From: Macrolepiota albuminosa
Lineage: Eukaryota > Basidiomycota > Agaricomycetes > Agaricales > Agaricaceae
Assembly: GCA_027475525.1 (NCBI GenBank)
Contig: JAMWFC010000022.1
Span: 1,015 to 65,014, forward strand
Reading direction: 5' to 3'
Length of the DNA stretch: 64,000 nucleotides
Shown piece by piece: positions 11,382 to 24,149 of this stretch; position 1 is the first letter of the stretch; each line of letters begins with the position of its first letter. Below the pieces are notes generated by a model. It had not been told where the DNA came from and did not search any database. It saw nothing but the letters and a program-made list of their open reading frames with translations. The translations under genes were made by a program, and so were the position numbers.

Positions 11382-12140
11382 ATTTTGATTTCTTGCCTCC
11401 TTTTTAAAAACTCCTCTCATGATGTATTTTTCCGTTCCCTGACAGAGAAAGAGACCGTGACAATGGCTTGAAGATTGTATATACACGTTAGCATCATAAT
11501 TTTGAATTGAAATGGAAATCGGCGTCCGGCGCTTGGAATCATTCGAGTAAATGTAATCTGGATTATCCTTGGAAGCGATTCTAGTGACGTCAACGAACAA
11601 CACACTCGGGTCGAAAGATTTAGGTTAAGGGCTGACTGGCGGAAAGCATACTGTTACAAGGGGTTGATGGAAAAGATCTAAAAGGGCGAGCAGAGGTCGA
11701 GTACTGGGGATGGGGAGAAGGGATAGCTGGAAGAGGTCGTAACACCTCATGTTTTGTTGAAGTAAAAGCCATTATTCATTATTGTCTTTATTGTAAACCC
11801 GTTGGATGGGCTCAAGCTATGGCGACATTTGCAGAATAGTTTGGGCTGATTGTATTGTGATGGACGTATGCCTCATGCATCATACATCCACGGTTGGTGG
11901 TCAAGGTAGAAATTCGCTTCCAAGACAGATCGCCATCAGGAATGTGACCTGTGGTTTGAGGTTCTGACGAACTGATCGTTGAATCAAGGGGGGAGGGGGG
12001 GGGGGGGGGGCACTGTGTTGAATTCGACGTTTAATTGAAATGTCACTTGGTAGTAGCACATCAATCTTCAATAAATACTCGTCCATATTATGGCAACACG
12101 AATAACTTCGAGGTCGTTGGCCACCAACAAATACCTCAAC
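11382..12140. other. Intergenic region between tRNA and peptidase gene
   Basis: No gene was recognised. A long G homopolymer run (about 11990-12010) is the only conspicuous feature. The right end is the 3' flank of the minus-strand peptidase. Confidence 0.4.
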
Positions 12141-15065
12141 TTAGAAAAGCTTCGAGACACTGTGGCTGTAGTTTAGAAGCATTTTCTCTAGTTTCATCGT
12201 GCTGGAAACGTACGAAAACTTCCACAAGTTCACTGGGTTGTTATAGGTGTCGTTGGTATACGGGAACCTGACTGTTATCGATGATATCAACAAGTGACAG
12301 CCGTGTCCCAGGGGATTACGCACATAACGGTAACTCGGAAAGATAAGCTGCGGGAAGATTCATTCAATAAGTATTCCAAGTTCAAGCAAAGCGCTCTACG
12401 TACCGATCGGAACGCTCTCATTGAAGAAACTCCAAGCTGTATGAAAACAAGTTCTCATAAGATCACAGAAAATTGAGGATTATTTGACCTGTCCTCCAGT
12501 TATGTCTAGTCGAGAATGATAAACTTCGATGCATCTCTAATGACTCGATATACGAACCTGAAGTTGGCTGATACAAGCCTTCAGAAGATGATTTGGTCAA
12601 TACCACTAGTCTCAGACTTTCTCGGGGTCGGGACTCACAAATCAGGAGGAGCCAAAGGATCCTGGTAATATTCATGCCAAGTTAGCGTTACTACTCTAGG
12701 ACACGAGTACTTACGTCCTTCACACCAGCTGTTTTGATCTCTGTATCGATGTCCACCCATTCGAGGACCTGATTACCAGCCATCCCTTAGGACGAGATGG
12801 AGCATAAGCGACTTGGTTGTAAAGATGAATTTAGCATATACCCTTGAACTCTACATCTTCCCCAGGTTTACCTCCGAAAACGGCGATCTTGGTGCCGTGT
12901 CGTTCATTCATGAGGGTGCTGAACATTGCGCAGGTGGAAGCGCAATTGCCGTTGCTGACTGTGTTGAATGGAATTTGTCCAAGCTACATTACTGAATTAT
13001 ATTTTAGCTCACCAATAGCGACTTTGCTAAAAGAACAGAAACCTAGTTGAGGTATCAGGGTAGTATGGGCAAGGAATTACCTTAGATTGAAAGGAGGATC
13101 ATCTGGAACCCTCTGCGAGAATCCAAGTTCACAAGTATCCTGTATGTGTGTGTCTTGATAAGCATATGCACCATTGGGTGTAATGATACTCACATGGAAC
13201 CTCTGAGATGTCGGATCCGAATGCCCATTGACAGTAAAAGGCGATGAGGGGGTAATATAGTCAAAGTTAGCAGGCATATGCGTTCCGTTCAAGAAGGCGT
13301 CTGTCATGATGTTGGGTACCTAAATCTTAATAATGAGAGCCTGGCTTACAGTTGTCGCCAGTGTAGAAGGAAGAGAAATCGTTAAGACCAAGCTTAATAT
13401 CCGCAGCAACAATCTTCTGAGCAAGAGCATTGGCACGGACGGATGAGACAAAACCGCTGAATGACATTTTGAGCAAGAAGTACTGCAAAAATGTATATGA
13501 AGACACACGGGTAGCCAAAATTGGCACCAGAGAGATATTGATGCAAGAACTGGCCCAGGCAGACGAACCCTCCTGGATCTCTCGTGAGAAACAGGCCAAA
13601 GTTATGTTTGATGGCGCCTACCTCCATTATTTGTCAAGTCAATCAGAAGCTGTGTAATTCCCGCTTCCTTGAATGCCTGGATCGCGCTCACAACATCGGC
13701 TTGGAATCCGTCGAAGTCGCCCGAAAATGACCCGACGAACATCTTTTGTGGTCAATACTGTAAGGACACTAACTGAGCATTCATCAAAATCTAACGCACC
13801 ACGCCCGTTTCATTATCGGGAAGGATGAAGGACTTGATGACTCCTTCACTCCCTGCAACAGGAGGTAGGGAGGGTATAAACTGGGGAGGGAGACCGACGG
13901 CGTTAGAGTGTGACTTGTCAATGATGTTTCCCTTGGCAAGACGGCGGGTAACCGTCTTCGACAATGTTTGTGAGGCCTTCAGATCAACGCCATTGGTATC
14001 AGCATTCGCTGCACAATTAGTTTCCCAACTAGTAAAAGGAGGTCAATCATGGAATAATGGCACCCCGCTTGGAATTGTCAGAACTCACTAAGAAGCTGAA
14101 TCAGTAAAAGGTGTGCCAAGATAGTTTGCCAAGTAAGGAACAGTGACATTTTCTGCCACAGTAGAATTAACAGGGATTAGATTGAATGTGAGTGAGGTTT
14201 GAGTGACATCCATAGGCCCAGCCAGATCGCCCAATCGTTGAGAAAAATCGGTTCCGGAGATGCGATAACTAGTGAATACACTATTGACTCTAACGCCATG
14301 GTCCAGATAGTTTCCAGAAACGGTCTTGGCAATAGTATCCACATATGCGTATGGATCCTGGCCATTGATTTGCAGAACCTGAGCACCTGCAAGACGCTTC
14401 CAGTCAAACCCGATGCTATCGAAAAAGCCTGTGTATTCAGTGCCAAGGAGAGAGATGAAGTCTACCGCATCAAATGCTATGTAGACACCCTGGACTCCGT
14501 TGACTTCAACAGTGATCGGAGGTGTAGGAAGGACATTCTGGTAAGCGTCATAGCAATTTGGGAACCAACCTGACAATGTGAGGGTGAGTATTACGCACGC
14601 AACGAGTATAATATATACAAACGGGTGTGTCCATCATTCAACTGAGTAGTGAAATCATAGAGAGCTTTGTTGAAATCGTAGTCAGTCTTTCAGAGAATAA
14701 TTCATCACACCAGTGCATATAAATTCTACAGGAACCGAACTTACTGCAAATTCCGTCGAATTCAGCTTCGCGATTGTTGCTCGGATGTCAACCGTCGACT
14801 CCTGGAATGGCGGCGGGGAGTTCAAGTAGTATTCCTCGAACGTGAAAAAATCGAAGACCCGTGCAACGTTTGTGAGGACGTTCTGCCTCAGAGTCTCGTT
14901 GAAGGGAAAGGCTTTGTAACAGGCGAGAGCGTCGGCTGGAGGTACGAACGTCTTTCCTGCGACTTTAGTACATGGATCAGCAGCCGACGAAGCTGCAAAG
15001 GTTAGTTGAGGGATAAGACATGCGGCCGCAAAGACAGACGAGGCAAGCCTCACGATGAGAGGCAT
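12141..15065 (-). CDS. Secreted peptidase S41-like protein (tail-specific protease fold)
   Basis: This is a fungal S41-family serine peptidase homologue, probably secreted. The minus-strand start at 15065 gives a signal peptide (MPLIVRLASSVFAAACLIPQ) followed by Cys-containing mature sequence. Ordered segments include GWFPNCYDAYQNVLPTPPIT, a PDZ-like region (GAQVLQINGQDPYAYVDTIA), VMFVGSFSGDF, LLIDLTNNGG joined to FVCLGQFLHQYL, and TVSNGNCASTCAMFSTLMNE, which carries the expected nucleophile Ser in the CAST motif. Then follow IAVFGGKPGEDVEFKG, NQVLEWVDIDTEIKTAGVK, HNWRTA-WSFFNESVPIAY and RFPYTNDTYNNPVNLWKF, ending SVSKLF-stop. At least ten short introns are required. No in-frame lesion was found in the parts I joined. 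The substrate is unknown. Confidence 0.82.
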
Positions 15066-16489
15066 CGTTGTTATCCTGAGGACACAAACCTGGTTGACAT
15101 TTATATCAATCAAGCTTTAAGTCTATAGAAGAGAAGGTTTCGATCCGATACTAGGCAAGAATAGTGCGCTAAAGACAGACAGGCCACATGCTTGAATGAA
15201 CACTTGCGCAAGGATGCATCCGTCAAGGGACTCAAACTGGACATCGGCAACTCACGAATAGAATATATCAAGGGCTATGCCACATGGAACAAGTGATACA
15301 ATTGTCGCAGAGATGTAAGTCCCACGAGATAAGGTGGGATACAAGAGAACAATTACAAGGACACAGTGCTTCGTGATGGTCTTCTATCATGTTGAGTCGG
15401 CGCTTGAGACTGGATATATCCTTTCACCGCACAGTGAATAGCCGTCCGTGTGACTATATGCACCACGAGTGCGTCGCTTCGATAGTCGACGGATTAAGGC
15501 TTAAGCTTAAACCATTAATTACGCCTTAACATTATTACATAAGCCCTATCCCTCAAAATCCCTTCTGCCATCTGCAAGTCCGTTTTGCTATCGTCACATC
15601 TTTGCAATTTATGTTGTGGCATCTCAATACTTCAATTCTGACTCATTTTGAGAACCACCACACCTTGAAACCATGGTTTCCTCACTATCAAGTCTAACAA
15701 CAAGTGCATTCGGAGGAGACCTCTCGATGTAACCACGGTAACGTGCTCGAAGATGGTACTCGTCCTGTTTCTCGCCGCTTATGAAACATTCACAAAGAGG
15801 TCCTCGGGGCGGGGCCAATCGCGAGCGAGTGCTGATATCTCCTGTTTCTCGCCGCTTATGAAACATTCACAAAGAGGTCCTCGGGGCGGGGCCAATCGCG
15901 AGCGAGTGCTGATATCGTTGATTGTGAAATTTCTGAAAGCTGGGGCTGCGGAAGCACGATCCATTTGGTGGTATTTCCTATTTCAACGTCCAGTACGAGC
16001 ACCTGCGACCTTGTCTCTTTCTCATGCTCCTCAAGTTCTGTTCGCTGGTCTCGTGGATGATCATATACATACTCTGTCAGTGAATCTCAGTGGCGTATCA
16101 ATATATTAAACTTTATTTAAGCTTTCGTATCATCGATTTCTGTGAGTCCTTATAAGGACTCAGATATGACACTGAATCTGGAAGGGAATTCTAATCCCTT
16201 GGAATGGTTAGTGTCAGTGGTACTATTCTGGCAGTGATGTCGACAGGCTACCGCTTGCACTTTCTTGCGTTCGCGTGGGTCGAGGAGCGGTGTCTACGGT
16301 GGTATCCTGGATACGATATATCAATCCCTTTTTGCCTCTGTCATAAGGAATTTAAACTTTATATGGCCTTGACAATGTACGTTGTACGTCAAATTATATC
16401 CTACTTCGAAGAGTTATCCGCTTGCCTTTCACATATAGAGACAGCCCAAATATTCGTTGTAAAGTTATATATACATGGAGATAGATAAT
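15066..16489. other. Intergenic region carrying the third 77-bp duplication
   Basis: This is the shared flank of the peptidase promoter (left) and the 3' end of the WD40 gene (right). Apart from the duplication at 15763-15916 I see only short frames without family resemblance. Confidence 0.4.
15763..15916. repeat. Perfect 77-bp tandem duplication C
   Basis: Bases 15763-15839 and 15840-15916 are identical, and flanking bases differ at both ends. The unit begins TCCTGTTTCTCGCCGC. It creates a false repeated peptide in open frames on both strands. Confidence 0.95.
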
Positions 16490-19400
16490 TCAAGTACTAA
16501 ATGTCAGCACAGTGTCCCGAATTTGGATTTTCACACTACGGTCTGCGACCCAACTAATTCGTATAAAATCCATCGTTTCTTGTGCAGTCATATTCGCTAC
16601 GACACTCATGAGCAACAGTAACGGGTATAGATCTAACGTCAAAGGAACACACACCTGCTTCTCCTACGTTATAGCTGATTGTCTTGAACGGTTGCGAATC
16701 GCCATGCCCTTGTCGAGGTGGTGCTCCAGGATTGAAGAAACTCGCGAAACTCGAACCGACCTTCCAAACTAAGGCGACACTCTCTTCTATAGACAGCGTC
16801 AACAACCTTCGTCCATCGGGCGAAAAACTACATGCTGATATCGCTTTCTTGTGTCCTTCAAGAACGTACAGTCTAATGGCTGTTTTGAGGTCGTACATGA
16901 CGACAGCTCCATCGCTTCCACCTACAGCAAGACGCTGCGTTCCCATATAAAAATCAACAGCGGGAAAACTAGAGAGCAGTAATGTAGATAGACTAGGAGG
17001 AAAGAACCAAAAACCTACGCCTTGACAACTTGGCTTATGACTTCAGTTGCTGAGTCTATCACTGCTTCTCGATGTGTAGTGGCATTGGGGTCCAATGACC
17101 TGACAACAGCCTCCATTAACTTGGGGATGTTGGGCTGTAAAACAGACGGACGCTGAAACAGGATCTCAGGTAAAGTAATTTTATTGCTTGAGCCAGTGTA
17201 CCGGCCTTTTTGATGAGAAATGCAAATATTTGCATGACGGCTTTACGGTGCTCCAGCGTAGGCGGTGTTAGTATATCAAGTCCCAACGTCGTCATGAATA
17301 GAGCCGTGTTACTTGATGCGATCTGCAGAATAGCAAGCCGAGCTTGCAAACCGATATTCTGAGGGCTGAAGGAATCCTTGTGACTACTGGTAGCCAGACC
17401 AAATAATGCTCGAAGAATCTCCATAGCATCAATATAATGATGCCAGATATGGAATCCCCTTGAACACAGGTCAACAGCAAGGACCCTGTGCAGGGAATGC
17501 TCATCATGCAAGTAAATGGCAATCGATTTTGAGATATCCGTGAGTGCGCTATGATCATTTGAGTGAGATAGAACTAAGTAAAATTGAGCTAATGTTATAC
17601 CTCGTAGAGAGCAAGCTATACTTTTCTGCGGCTAGATAACCACACAAAAATAATGAGAGGGCAGCCTGAATTGATTCCCGTTCAGCAGTGGGTTGAAGAC
17701 ACGGCACTTGACTATGTTTAGCTGATGAAATGGGAGGAACAATGGTGCCTACGATGGTGTTGCCAATGCTCAGTGATCTCGATAGTTTCTCCGTCTGACA
17801 TACAAGCCATGGCGTAGTCAAATAGCACGCGAGTCGCCCTTCGAACATGGTCTAATGAGTCTGTCAGACCAGACGGCTCAGAAAAATTTACAGAAAAACA
17901 AACTGGAACCGTCAAACCATTTGCGTGCGAGGTACACGAGACTGGGCGGTTGGTATTTTGGTCCAACAGCTGATGCCAAAGAAGTCGCATAGAATATCGT
18001 GACAGTATGAGCACCTTCCATCAACTCTACAGAAATTGTAATTAAAAAGTGCATGTCTGGGTAAATAGACAAACAGACCTTCAAAGACGCTGAGAGCGTT
18101 GAGCATGACAACGATCGAAAGGGCCCGGGCAGCGGAGACATCACTCGAGAAGCACCATAGTTCATGAGAACTTGTCCTTCGGTAGAGAGTAACCGCTCCA
18201 TTGCTAAAAGAATCTGAGAAGATTCGTCTTCGTACAAGTCAAATCTGGTTTTTACCTTGAAACGCCTGAAAATGCTAGAGAAGGACGAATTCCAAGCTTT
18301 TCAAAACATATCGCATCAATATCGTGGTTCAACCCGGGTGTCAGAAGTACCGATAGCACAGAGCGAAGTCGTTCAAGAGTTCTGAGAATCGCACGAGTTT
18401 GGACACGATTCGTGCTTATCGACTTTGCGACAGCGACAGACGCTGATGTGAAGCGTTCCAAGTCCAGCAGCAGCGTCGAAGCTGAAGAAGATAAGACTTG
18501 TTCTAGAAAAGATTTTGCAATCAACTCACAGGTATCAGGAAATGTCAAGTTCGGAATCGACTCGAGGAAAATGTTCTGCTCCCTTACACGGGTGTTTATT
18601 GCTCTATGAGATCTGTTAAGCATCTTATCTGACTTGCCCAAGATATTACTCACATCTCTGACCACCCTCCTTGCTTTAACATCTCCTCAGCTTTCTCTTC
18701 AGCCATTGATCTCCAAAACTCTTGGGTCTTCACATCCCACAGACGAGCGCGATTGTCCGCATAAACAATGAGCAAATTTGTGGACCCGATACAGACTCTG
18801 CGTAGAGGTACAGACGACCCGGGAATCAGGTACAAGCTGCCGGTAAGTAAACTCAGAAAGGGAAGTGAGACGAAAGGGCAAACAAACTCACAACTGAAAC
18901 CCGTCAATAGCAATAACAGCAATGGTCCCGTCTGCAGATATACATAATACACATCCCTTCAATGGAGTATTCTGCGGATCCTCAACTTGTATGACGTGGG
19001 CTAGGCTTGTTGTGAACAGCGTCCAGCGCGCACACAAGTTGTAATGACTTATGTATAGAAGGATGAGTAAACCTTAACAAAAAAGTAATATCACCGTACT
19101 CCAAGGTCCAAAATCCCACAGAACCATCGTCAGCTCCTCCAACGATAAACTTTTCTTTCGTCCTGCCATTTGAAGCAATAAACAGGCTTGTGATGAAGCC
19201 ATTCAAGGCGGGTTCAGAAGTATCACTGGAAGGCGTTATTTTACTAGAATCTGAAATCATTTGGATCAAGGACGATCGTCGAAGACGGCCATCGACTGGA
19301 AAACACTCAGAGATCAGCAAGGCTCAGACTAAGTGACAGAAAATCACGAACGACATCCTTGCACTATCAAGTCAAGTTCCATAGGTAGTAACGACGTGAC

Positions 19401-21509
19401 CTCTTTTCCAGTATTATGAGTAGGCCGAACTTTGGAAGACCGCGCTTGCCAAGACGTCCTCAAGTCTTTTGAACACGTATCAAACACGGTAAGATTTCTG
19501 ACTCTGTTTTCTGAATAGGCCGTGAACAGGATTTGTGATGCAGACGTGATATCTATTGCATCGTAAGGACCAGCGAGGGTGATGGTTTGCAGCCGATGAG
19601 GTCTGGTTCGAGTTCAGGCCACGGAGAATTATCACGTTGAAGAAAACAACTAACGTCACAATGGTCCTCCTTTCAAAGGTTATGTCGTTCATGTCAACGT
19701 CATTATTATTATTGGCGTCCACAGCTCTGAGTGTATAACATTCAGCACGATCCTATATTTGTTAAAGAAAGAACATTAGATCTCGATGAACTAGATCGTA
19801 CCTCGAATAAAATAGTGTATGACGAGTCAGTGGTCCATTGTACATCTAGAATAGAAACCTTGGAATCCATAAACAACACGTGGAGAGATCCGCTTTGAAA
19901 TTCAAAAACCTGGAAAAGATATCGCTAAATGCGCATCAACGTTCGAAAACTCATACTGACTGTAAGATGTTTCTCAGACCATGCAATGCCGAAGGTTTTC
20001 CTTCGAGCGCCTCGTGCATGGAACCCCAAAATTGTTTCACCTGTAAGAACTTCGCCCAAATCATTGACATCATCACACGCGATCCTCCGTGTTTCCTTTG
20101 TGGTCTCTGCTGGAGACGAGTGTTCCGCAAGATGTGGTTTCAGAGCCTTAAACGGGTTTGGTATGTTGAGGCTCGATACATCTTTTCCTGGAGGTTGGAT
20201 TTCCAGTTGTGAAGTTACACGAGGAAAAAGATGTATGCGTCTACTCAAAAAGTGGCCCTCTGCAGATAATTGGAAGAGTTTCAATGATTCTAAAAAAAGG
20301 ATCAACACTCATCCAAAGTTGATGGTAGAAACGACGAACTATCCACCTCTTGATGTAATCCAAGGCTATAGGAAGGTCCCTCGAAGTGCCACTGTCCAAT
20401 CAAATCGATGTCAACATTGAGTTCATGGGAATGAAACTCAAAGATGGCAATACGAGATTTCTTCTGCACACCATTATCAGCAAATTCCAAAGATGGCGGC
20501 GGTGGGGCATTGGGATCAATCGTAGCCGCAATGAGGATGATCGTGGTCTAGCGATAGCATTCGTTGATGACTGATGGAACGAAGAGAATACACTTCAAAC
20601 CTCCTGAAGTTCATACACTTTGAGGTGGTTCCAAAACCATAAAGCTTGGAACAAATCTTTATCTTCGACGTTGATAGGAGGATTTAGAGCCTTGCTTGAG
20701 AGACTGACAGTGGCCATGCAGTTCCCGTCTTTCAGTGAGATAACGCTCAAATCTCTGCGAAATATCAAGTTTTGGTGTCTATCGGAATAAATATCAACTG
20801 ACCCTGTTTCCTGAAGGACAACAAGAAGCTGATTATCCTCAATCGGGCGTACGCTTGTCACCCCCCGTCCTGATCCTCCGTTCGGTAGAATTACGTGGCA
20901 CCACAAATCAAGGGGATTTAATTTCTCAGAACCGGACTCGGGCGACGAAGGGTACGATGAAGGCGTGATAAAGGCGGCAGAATTTGTCGCGGATAACAAA
21001 GACTTTTGTATTGTACTTCGCTTCAGGCATGGAGTAGGACTTGGTAAGTCCTTACTAGTCGGTGGCTTCACTAGTTCTTTGGGCTGGCGGCCCTGCAAGA
21101 TATCCTTCAATTTTTCAGGTTCTTCTTCAAAGTCAACATAGTTCTTAGGTGCTTCGACTTGCTCGGCTGTTACACCAAATACTACAGAAGCCCTTTGGCT
21201 CACATTGAATGGAGGGGGTGATGTTGGGGTCGAAGACCGCGAACGCGAAGGCGGACGAGACTCTAGCAGCGATAGACGTGGCGGCTGTGAAACAATTGGT
21301 TGTGTTCTGCAAGTTTGACTGAAGAAAAATAGAGTGCCATCCTGAGTTCCCATCGCACAACCTCCTTCAGAAGGATGCTTGAAAGCCGAGACATGACCCC
21401 AAGACCTGATTACGGACGGGCGAGCGGACGAACAACTCTGTTCCAGGAGGTCGCTCCTCTCCCTTCGAAATGTAAGCGGAATGATAAACGCAGGCGTTGG
21501 ACTCATCAA
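16490..21509 (-). CDS. WD40-repeat protein, WDR7/rabconnectin-3beta-like
   Basis: This large WD40 protein resembles WDR7, which with DMXL proteins regulates V-ATPase assembly on endosomal membranes. That role is inferred from family resemblance. The first long exon encodes AMGTQDGTLFFFS followed by a Ser/Pro-rich linker, then WCHVILPNGGSGRGVTSVRP. Later exons hold WD40 blades (EKFIVGGADDGSVGFWTLEY; LLIVYADNRARLWDVKTQEF), the segment EEKAEEMLKQGGWSEM, and a helical region (PSLAFSGVSR; HRVLAVDLCSRGFHIWHHYI). Two more blades follow (LAVGGSDGAVVMYDLKTAIR; AISACSFSPDGRRLLTLS) and the tail reads DFIRISWVADRSVKIQIRD, ending at 16490. The start at 21509 is the first Met of the long exon; an upstream exon is possible. 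Many introns are short. The helical stretch between blade sets matches the WDR7 layout. Confidence 0.78.
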
Positions 21510-21632
21510 TGAAATGGTTCAATATGTATATTGACATTATGTAACACAGCCACAACATATATCGTCCTGCCATGACATCATCTGCGGCAGACTTTCATCA
21601 CTCGGAGCCCAACCGAAAACTGTTAGAGTACA

Positions 21633-23573
21633 TCAAACTACATAAGGCGGAGGGGTTCCAGGTCGTATTGGATATATACTTTCTCTTGCAAAAGAAGCGT
21701 AATAATCCGAATGGTCTTCCACTTCCTGTGCCTCTGGCATATGTCTGTTGAACATGTGGACATCCTGCGAAACAGGTGTCCTAGGCGAAACAGGTGTCCT
21801 AGGCAGACGAGCGATTTGTTGAGGACTAGTCTGTTGAACAATATTTCCTGTAATTTGTAACTTGAACAGACGGTTTAGCGTCAGGATGTGTTAAGATAAA
21901 GCGGTTGGAAAGCTTACTTGGTGTTCGGGCCTGTGAACACCACGAGACATATGCACTGAAGTGTTAGACCCAGCCTCCACCATCGTCTCATCATTTGATG
22001 ATATACTGTGAGCGTGAACGACAGGATTAGACATAATCATCTTCCGCATTTCGCTTTTTCCAGGCGACTCCGGGGAATACATGGCAGAATTGCTGTCGAA
22101 GTGTAAATTCTCGGTCCTTGTACTGGGAGTAAGCAACGTGAACGGCTCTTGGACGGCCGTCTGGTCCTGCTCTCGGGCCCATTTCTTCTTCATTCTCTTC
22201 AAATGGCACTAGAGGAATGATGGAACAAGCTTTAGTGATTGATGACTGGGGCTTACCAAGAAGCAGATCAATAACACAAGAATAGCAGCAGCACCAGCCC
22301 CAGCGGTGATGCCAATAATAGTACCAGCAGACAAACTGAACGGTCGCGTCGGTATAGAGTATTTAGATGCATCTTTGGTTCTGTCGACCTACCTAGAATG
22401 GACCGTATCACTTGGCGATGCTCCAGAGGTATTCGCAGTACCAGAGCTACTATTATGGAAACTGAAATTCAGAAAGGATGTTTGATATATGAAAAAAACT
22501 CACGTAGACGAGGAATTAACAAGGCGGGGGAGGGTATAAACTGTTGCATAGTCAATTTCAAATAAGTCGTTCGCCTGGTTGATGATGAGTAGCGAGTGAT
22601 TTCCAGGTCCGATGTTGCTATCGTAATGAAGCAAGCTCTGCGCTGCATAGGTATTCGTAGTCGCTGAATAGTACTTGGGCATCCCATTATCCAGTTGTAT
22701 CGAATATTGCCCATTGTCTGGGCCTAGAGAACCGTACAATGCGATAGCATCACCTGAGATATTTTAAACCGCTAGTTCATGGCCGCCCAGCGATCGTGAA
22801 CACACCCTACATTTACTGAGACACAAGGACTACTCTCATAGCAAGATTACTCACTGTAAATAAAAAGGCCATCGTTGCTCCTATTTCTTTCGTTGAACTG
22901 AGTAGTTGAGAAGGAATGATAAGCTTAGATACGAGACCTTCCATAACACTTACTTACCGGCCAGTGCCGTCAAAAAAAAGAGCAGGATCCGATGGTTTCA
23001 ACCAATCGCCTTGATGTTTTTCAAAGGCAGGTTCTGCATCATCAACTACAGTCTCAGTCACAGAACCTGTTTTTCCAATATTAACACTCGAAACCCATGT
23101 CAACTTTTGAGTAATGTCAGATAAAGCACATCAGACATTTAAAAATTCCATACATAATCAATGACAAGAGTTGAATTCCCTCGAGTAGAGATGGTAAGGG
23201 TATGTGTACCGGGAGATAGAGTATTATTCTGGATAAAGAGCGGGACCTGGTTCCCCAATGGACCCTGTCCATTCTTGGAAAAAGTCTGGTCATCAAGATC
23301 GACAGTGAAAATTCCATGGTCCATGTAGCCGAATACAGTGATGCTGACTCCTTCAAATGTGAAAGTCATTATCGCGCCCGGCTGTTGAGTCGATGTAATT
23401 GTCCCTTTATAAGACCTTAAAGGTTCTCGATGAGACAAGACACAACAAGGACTAGTATGTACCTACTCGTTTGTAGCAACGGAGTTAGTGCTGGTGTTGT
23501 GTTGTGCCCATGCCCCAGGGGGTTGGTAAGCGATAAGTGGGCTTGCATCGTCGATGGTCAATAGACTAGACAT
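21633..23573 (-). CDS. Single-pass membrane protein with extracellular beta-domains and PPxY tail
   Basis: This type of protein is common in agaricomycetes and has no assigned function. It starts MSSLLTIDDASPLIAYQPPG. The ectodomain has two related beta-rich halves: MTFTFEGVSITVFGYMDHGI ... TVDLDDQ ... SPGTHTLTI, then DAIALYGSLGPDNGQYSIQL ... GPGNHSLLI. A Ser/Thr-rich stalk is followed by one TM helix (GIIAGAG-type stretch around 22265-22330 with a run of small and aliphatic residues) and a charged cytoplasmic tail ending GTPPPYVV-stop. PPPY fits a PPxY motif, which binds WW domains of Nedd4-type ligases. The tail also contains a short tandem repeat of PRTPVS encoded by an 18-bp repeat (21768-21806). 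Stop is at 21633-21635. A carbohydrate-binding or sensor role is a guess. Confidence 0.75.
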
Positions 23574-24149
23574 GGTCTATTTGCAAAGAAGAGGAGGATC
23601 AATGTGCACAAAGCTCTGAAGCCTGTCAGTCAATATCAACGGACATTAGAAGATAAAAGTAGAAGACAGTAGTCAATCAAATGATCTTGGTTGCGAATAC
23701 CACGCCTCAATGAGTTGAGCAACAAAATTGACTCCCTCCAGTATCAATTGACTGAACTATGAAGAATAGCATCCTCGTCGAGACTTGCAATGGAGTCTGA
23801 TACTCGACCGTCAGTCCAGATCTTGTTACAGCAAAGTATACACGATCAAAAAGCGAAAGATCCTATTGAGTGCTTAGAGCTATCCATCGCTTTCTCACAG
23901 AAAAGACGTTTGAGTTTGATTCGGGAGACATCTATCAAGAGTTTCATACGTGAGGCATCTTGCTCAGGGCAACAGTTTGAAAAGACACATTGTGTGAAAG
24001 CGCCGCCACTTCAGAACAGAGATTGTTCTAAAAATCAAACAGTCCCAATTATAAACAACTTTCTGTCGTGATGGACAGAAAAACGGCGTTTGCCGAGCCA
24101 TGTCTTGAGTTCTTCGAGATTTGTGCATTCCCTTCAAAACATGAAAATC
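23574..24149. other. Intergenic region upstream of the TBCC relic
   Basis: A 94-codon plus-strand frame at 23790-24071 starts just downstream of the membrane-protein promoter. It does not resemble the N-terminus of cofactor C or any family I know. Nothing else was seen. Confidence 0.35.

Noticed and set aside
21768..21806. Short tandem repeat in the membrane-protein tail, considered as another assembly seam.
   Set aside because: The period is 18 bp, it keeps frame and it encodes a plausible PRTPVS repeat; unlike the 77-bp set.
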